NCBI RefSeq assembly: GCF_049615385.1 | Contig: NZ_JBMZFL010000012.1 | Strand: one strand, 5' to 3' | DNA length: 64,000 nt | Source: Aequoribacter sp049615385 | GTDB lineage: Bacteria; Pseudomonadota; Gammaproteobacteria; Pseudomonadales; Halieaceae | Part shown: in pieces, positions 60,446 to 64,000 of the stretch | Layout of the letters: each line of letters opens with the position of its first letter | Numbering within the stretch: the first letter of the stretch is position 1 | Made by a program: the position numbers and the translations under genes | Notes under the pieces: model-generated | The model's input: the letters and a program-made list of their open reading frames with translations, nothing else | The model's database searches: none | Told to the model about the DNA's origin: nothing

Positions 60446-61450
60446 CTAAAGACTTAAGACTCGATCATCATTTTTCAGACTTGCAGGTGGCCAGTTGTCG
60501 AGTCTCATACCCAACGACAAACCGCGTGACGCCAGCACGTCTTTAATTTCGGTAAGCGACTTCTTGCCCAGGTTTGGGGTTTTCAGAAGCTCGACTTCAG
60601 TACGCTGCACCAAGTCACCGATGTAGTAAATATTTTCTGCTTTCAAGCAATTTGCCGAACGAACCGTCAACTCCAAATCATCGACGGGGCGCAACAAGAT
60701 CGGATCAACTTCATCTTCCTCAACGACTGCTTCAGCTTCGCCTTCGCTCTCGAGGTCAACGAATACCGCGAGCTGCTGCTGCAAGATCGTCGCAGCGCGA
60801 CGAATTGCTTCTTCTGGATCAATTGTTCCGTTGGTTTCCAAATCAAGGACCAATTTATCCAAGTCAGTGCGTTGTTCGACACGAGCGGACTCAACCACAT
60901 ACGCCACACGGCGGATGGGCGAAAACGTCGCATCCAACTGCAATCGGCCTATCGCACGGGTTTCGTCTTCTTCATTCCCACGCGAGTCTGCTGGAGAGTA
61001 ACCGCGTCCACGACTCACAACCAGCTTCAGATTCACACCCGAGCCACCTGTAACGTTACAGATGACGTGGTCTGGGTTGCAGATTTCAACATCGTGATCC
61101 AGCGTGATATCACCCGCCGTTACAGGACCGGGCTCTTTCTTCGACAAAGTCAATTCAGCTTCATCTTTGCCGTTCAGGACCACAGCGACATCTTTGAGGT
61201 TAAGAAGAATTTCGATCACGTCTTCTTGAACGCCTTCAATGGTGCTGTACTCATGCAAAACACCATCAATTTGCACTTCGGTAATTGCGCATCCTGGCAT
61301 AGACGATAACAGAATACGGCGCAGTGCGTTGCCAAGCGTATGGCCAAAGCCACGCTCTAGAGGCTCTAAAGTCACTAGAGCTCGCGTATTACTTTTTTCG
61401 TCCACGGTAATAACGCGTGGAGTCAAGAATTCATTTACTGCACTTTGCAT
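60446..61450 (-). CDS. rpoA: RNA polymerase alpha subunit RpoA
   Basis: RpoA dimerises to assemble RNA polymerase and its C-terminal domain contacts UP elements and activators. The 334-aa product has the N-terminal domain (LEPLERGFGHTLGNALRRI, LLSSMPGCAITEVQIDG) and the C-terminal HhH domain (LTVRSANCLKAENIYYIGDL, TPNLGKKSLTEIKDVL). It lies in the order rpsD-rpoA-rplQ. Confidence 0.99.
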   Translation of the reverse strand: MQSAVNEFLTPRVITVDEKSNTRALVTLEPLERGFGHTLGNALRRILLSSMPGCAITEVQIDGVLHEYSTIEGVQEDVIEILLNLKDVAVVLNGKDEAELTLSKKEPGPVTAGDITLDHDVEICNPDHVICNVTGGSGVNLKLVVSRGRGYSPADSRGNEEDETRAIGRLQLDATFSPIRRVAYVVESARVEQRTDLDKLVLDLETNGTIDPEEAIRRAATILQQQLAVFVDLESEGEAEAVVEEDEVDPILLRPVDDLELTVRSANCLKAENIYYIGDLVQRTEVELLKTPNLGKKSLTEIKDVLASRGLSLGMRLDNWPPASLKNDDRVLSL

Positions 61451-61483
61451 GTAGCCACCTGTCAGTCAGATTAATCGGATGTA

Positions 61484-62104
61484 TTACTTCGAGTACAATT
61501 CAACGATCAAGTTTTCGTTGATCTCAGAAGTAAGCTCAGCGCGCTCTGGGCGAGCCTTAAATACACCTTCTAATTTGTCAGTATTGACGTCGATCCATTC
61601 GATGTCCGCACGCTGACCCGCGAGCGCCACTGCCGACTGAATACGCAATTGCTTCTTCGCTTTTTCACGAACAGCAACGACATCACCAGGCTGCACTTGG
61701 TAAGAAGGCACGTTCACAACGGTGCCGTTTACCAGAACACCCTTGTGTGACACCAACTGACGTGCTTCAGCGCGAGTTGATGCAAAACCCATGCGATAAA
61801 CAACATTGTCCAAGCGGCTCTCTAGCAGCTGCAGGAGGTTTTCACCAGTCGCACCTTTACGTCGCGCCGCTTCCTTGTAGTAGCCACGGAATTGCTTTTC
61901 AAGAATGCCGTAGATACGACGCACTTTTTGCTTTTCACGTAACTGTACCCCGTAATCAGACAAGCGGCCACGTCTAGCGCCGTGCATACCTGGGGCAGTT
62001 TCCAATTTACATTTGCTTTCTAACGCACGCGCACCACTTTTCAAAAACAGATCAGTGCCTTCGCGGCGAGCTAATTTACACTTTGGTCCAATATATCGAG
62101 CCAT
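61484..62104 (-). CDS. rpsD: 30S ribosomal protein S4
   Basis: S4 nucleates 30S assembly and, in E. coli, represses the alpha operon by binding the leader of rpsM. The 206-aa product has the MARYIGPKCKLARREGTDLF start, the S4 RNA-binding domain (ESRLDNVVYRMGFASTRAEA, RQLVSHKGVLVNGTVVNVPS) and the C-terminal ENLIVELYSK. Confidence 0.99.
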   Translation of the reverse strand: MARYIGPKCKLARREGTDLFLKSGARALESKCKLETAPGMHGARRGRLSDYGVQLREKQKVRRIYGILEKQFRGYYKEAARRKGATGENLLQLLESRLDNVVYRMGFASTRAEARQLVSHKGVLVNGTVVNVPSYQVQPGDVVAVREKAKKQLRIQSAVALAGQRADIEWIDVNTDKLEGVFKARPERAELTSEINENLIVELYSK

Positions 62105-62124
62105 ACTAGTTCCTTCCTATGCCC

Positions 62125-62517
62125 TTACACGCGGCGCTTCTTGGGTGGGCGACATCCGTTATGAGGAATCGGGGTTACGTCGGTAATGTTAGTGATTTTG
62201 TAACCACAACCATTCAGCGCACGAACCGCAGACTCACGACCGGGACCAGGACCTTTGACTTGGACGTCCAAGTTTTTAAGGCCGTATTCTTTTGCTGCCT
62301 CGCCAGCACGCTCTGCAGCGACCTGAGCCGCAAACGGTGTGCTTTTACGAGAACCACGGAATCCAGAGCCACCAGCTGTCGCCCAGCTAAGAGCGTTACC
62401 CTGACGGTCAGTGATAGTGACAATGGTATTGTTAAATGACGCGTGAATGTGCGCCACACCGTCTACGACGGTTTTGGTAATCTTACGACGCGGTGCTTTC
62501 GCGCTTGGCTTAGCCAT
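62125..62517 (-). CDS. rpsK: 30S ribosomal protein S11
   Basis: S11 lines the mRNA exit platform. The 130-aa product has VAHIHASFNNTIVTITDRQG, SAVRALNGCGYKITNITDVT and the C-terminal HNGCRPPKKRRV. It is 20 bp before rpsD and 85 bp after rpsM; the latter gap is unusually long. Confidence 0.99.
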   Translation of the reverse strand: MAKPSAKAPRRKITKTVVDGVAHIHASFNNTIVTITDRQGNALSWATAGGSGFRGSRKSTPFAAQVAAERAGEAAKEYGLKNLDVQVKGPGPGRESAVRALNGCGYKITNITDVTPIPHNGCRPPKKRRV

Positions 62518-62544
62518 AAAATCGTCCTACTTTTAATATCAACA

Positions 62545-62588
62545 CTACACTGCGGTGTAGCTACACTAAGTGAGCGCACAAGGCGCTC
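62545..62588 (-). other. two hairpins in the rpsM-rpsK spacer
   Basis: In the minus-strand RNA, GAGCGC-loop-GCGCTC (62572-62588) is followed by CTACAC-CGCA-GTGTAG (62545-62560). An extra CTACAC copy (62561-62566) adjoins the second and offers an alternative partner. The spacer is 85 nt; in E. coli these genes are almost adjacent. Confidence 0.55.
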
Positions 62589-62602
62589 GCCATACTACCT
62601 AC

Positions 62603-62959
62603 TTACTTGCGGATCGGCTTACGAGGACCTTTACGCGTACGCGCATTGGTTTTCGTACGCTGACCGCGTAAGGGCAAACCTTTACGGTGACGCAAACCAC
62701 GGTTACAGCCCAAGTCCATCAAACGCTTGATGTTCATTGATACTTCCCGGCGCAAATCACCTTCGACCATCATTTCGCCAACTTTACCGCGAAGTTCGTC
62801 CATTTGAGCTTCACTCAAGTCACCGATTTTGGTGTCTTCTGCAATATTTGTCGCTGCACAAAGCGCTTTTGCTTTGGTCTTGCCTACACCGTAGATATAG
62901 GTCAAAGAAATAACAGCGTGTTTGTTATCGGGTATGTTGACGCCGGCGATACGTGCCAT
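62603..62959 (-). CDS. rpsM: 30S ribosomal protein S13
   Basis: S13 contacts the P-site tRNA and the 50S bridge. The 118-aa product has MARIAGVNIPDNKHAVISLT, the HhH region TYIYGVGKTKAKALCAATNI, and the GLRHRKGLPLRGQRTKTNAR tail. GGAGA lies before the ATG. It is the first gene of the alpha operon. Confidence 0.99.
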   Translation of the reverse strand: MARIAGVNIPDNKHAVISLTYIYGVGKTKAKALCAATNIAEDTKIGDLSEAQMDELRGKVGEMMVEGDLRREVSMNIKRLMDLGCNRGLRHRKGLPLRGQRTKTNARTRKGPRKPIRK

Positions 62960-63041
62960 CCATCTTTCTCCAAATTACTTTACTATTGTGCGAAGGATCG
63001 CTAAAACCGCTAATCGCATGACACTCGTCAAAAGGCGCGGC

Positions 63042-63070
63042 AGTTTATCGACTTCGCTCTTAAAAATCAA
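63042..63070 (-). promoter_or_regulatory. alpha operon promoter upstream of rpsM
   Basis: Minus-strand TTGATT (63065-63070), 17 bp, TAAACT (63042-63047), followed by a GC-rich GCCGCGCC. It lies just after rpmJ, as in E. coli, with a leader of about 75 nt to rpsM. I could not recognise the enteric S4 pseudoknot in that leader by eye. Confidence 0.6.
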
Positions 63071-63083
63071 CTCAAGACTTGCC

Positions 63084-63200
63084 TTAACCCTGGCGCTGCT
63101 TATGGCGTGGGTCTGAAGAACAAATCACCCGTACCACACCTGCGCGGCGGACCACTTTGCAGTTGCGGCAAATTTTCTTAACTGATGCTCTAACTTTCAT
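63084..63200 (-). CDS. rpmJ: 50S ribosomal protein L36
   Basis: This 38-aa gene lies between rpsM and secY. The product starts MKVRASVKKICRNCKVV and ends SSDPRHKQRQG. Zinc ligands Cys11, Cys14, Cys27 and His32 are intact, so it is the zinc-containing form. Position and length match E. coli. Confidence 0.98.
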   Translation of the reverse strand: MKVRASVKKICRNCKVVRRAGVVRVICSSDPRHKQRQG

Positions 63201-63224
63201 CACTTCTCTCCGTTACAACAAGTC

Positions 63225-64000
63225 TTACCGAACGCGGCCGGCAGACCCATGATTTTTCAGGTTGGCTTTCTTCATCACTGAATCATACTGCTGCGACATC
63301 ATGTGGCTTTGAACCTGAGCCATGAAGTCCATCACGACTACAACAACAATCAGTAAAGAGGTCCCACCCAAGTAAAAGGGCACGTTCCATGTCACTACCA
63401 AAAACTGTGGCAGCAAACAAACGAGTGCGATATATGCCGCACCAAAAACAGTCAAACGCGTCAACACACCGTCAATAAAGTTGGCAGTCTGCTGCCCAGG
63501 ACGAATACCTGGAATAAAAGCACCGGAGCGTTTCAAGTTATCGGAGACTTCAACTGGGTTAAACATTAACGCGGTATAGAAAAAACAGAAAAACACAATG
63601 AATACGGTAAACAACAGAATATTCAGGGGTTGCCCCGGTCCTATCGCCACAGCCAGGTCTTGCAGCCAATCTGACGAGCTACCACTACCAAACCACTGCG
63701 CGATCGATGCGGGGAACAATAAAATACTGCTCGCAAATATCGCCGGAATCACCCCCGCCATATTCACCTTCAGGGGCAAGTGCGAACTCTGCGCTTGGTA
63801 CATACGATTACCGCGCTGCTGCTTAGCGTAGTTAACGGTGATTCTACGCTGACCACGCTCTATGAAGATGATCAGATAAATTACGACGATCGCTAACGCT
63901 AAAATACCGAGCAACACGAGTATATTGAGCTCGCCCTGGCGAGCCTGCTCCAAAGACTGGCCGATTGCCGAAGGTAGACCCGCTACGATGCCTGCGAATA
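63225..64000 (-). CDS. secY: preprotein translocase subunit SecY (5' part outside window)
   Basis: The last about 258 codons of SecY are present; the gene runs off the right edge of the window. Family blocks: IAGLPSAIG-type loop near the edge, MYQAQSSHLPLKVNMAGVIP, FYTALMFNPVEVSDNLKRSG, AFIPGIRPGQQT and the cytoplasmic tail. SecY forms the protein-conducting channel with SecE and SecG. It precedes rpmJ by 24 bp, the normal end of the spc operon. Confidence 0.98.
   Translation of the reverse strand, partial: FAGIVAGLPSAIGQSLEQARQGELNILVLLGILALAIVVIYLIIFIERGQRRITVNYAKQQRGNRMYQAQSSHLPLKVNMAGVIPAIFASSILLFPASIAQWFGSGSSSDWLQDLAVAIGPGQPLNILLFTVFIVFFCFFYTALMFNPVEVSDNLKRSGAFIPGIRPGQQTANFIDGVLTRLTVFGAAYIALVCLLPQFLVVTWNVPFYLGGTSLLIVVVVVMDFMAQVQSHMMSQQYDSVMKKANLKNHGSAGRVR

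Noticed and set aside
1..64000. Mobile elements, prophage, CRISPR, defence or biosynthetic islands
   Set aside because: No transposase, integrase, repeat-spacer array, attachment repeat or defence gene was found; every region is filled by vertically typical genes.

Overview
This 64 kb window is the chromosome of a gammaproteobacterium, most likely a marine relative of Pseudomonas and Cellvibrionales (for example the Halieaceae, OM60/NOR5 type). I infer this from gene order and gene content, not from a phylogeny. The order tRNA-Lys, queC, queE, cpoB, pal, tolBARQ, ybgC, ruvBAC, aspS and the order ssb, MFS transporter, uvrA, then rplQ-rpoA-rpsD-rpsK-rpsM-rpmJ-secY are as I recall them from Pseudomonas. 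NrdA carries two ATP cones, as in Pseudomonas, and a RegB/RegA redox two-component pair is present. No phage, insertion sequence, CRISPR array or toxin/defence island is visible. Base composition looks even, and genes are packed tightly with many 1 to 8 bp overlaps.

Layout. 1-11 kb (minus strand): tRNA-Lys, queuosine/7-deazaguanine genes queC and queE, the Tol-Pal envelope system, the RuvABC resolvasome, aspS and a small zinc-ribbon gene. 11-17.9 kb (plus): proS, a LuxR-type regulator, a glutamine-synthetase-like ligase, an exported YafD-like phosphodiesterase, an acyl desaturase and glutathione peroxidase. 17.8-21.4 kb: prfC (minus), then regB-regA (plus). 21.4-31.2 kb (minus): one long run lipB, ybeD, dacA, rlpA, mltB, rodA, mrdA, rlmH, rsfS, nadD, proA, covering elongation-type cell-wall synthesis, NAD synthesis and ribosome maturation. 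31.4-38.5 kb: grxD (minus), argD and argF (plus), nrdA and nrdB (plus). 38.5-43.6 kb: yqcC, dinG and a PlsC-type acyltransferase (minus), two small unknown genes (plus) and a tyrosine phosphatase (minus). 43.8-48.4 kb: rpsT, then proB, obgE, rpmA, rplU (minus) and ispB (plus). 48.4-55.7 kb: galU and manC (minus), fabA and fabB (plus), moeA, moaB, a degenerate sugar-nucleotide reductase and ssb (minus). 55.7-64 kb: an MFS transporter (minus), uvrA (plus), and the alpha operon with rpmJ and the 3' part of secY (minus).

Most genes are ordinary housekeeping genes with intact key residues. I did not find a convincing new multi-gene system. The unexplained signals are mainly regulatory: an intrinsic terminator just before argD with no plus-strand gene above it; a helically phased NrdR box pair before nrdA; a three-half-site GTAACAA operator before a small four-cysteine exported protein; two strong hairpins between rpsM and rpsK; an 18 bp palindrome over the manC promoter; a 10 bp palindrome inside the uvrA promoter; and a GAAA-capped hairpin where yebC would be expected. 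Promoters and terminators were read by eye from consensus matches and spacing and have not been tested.
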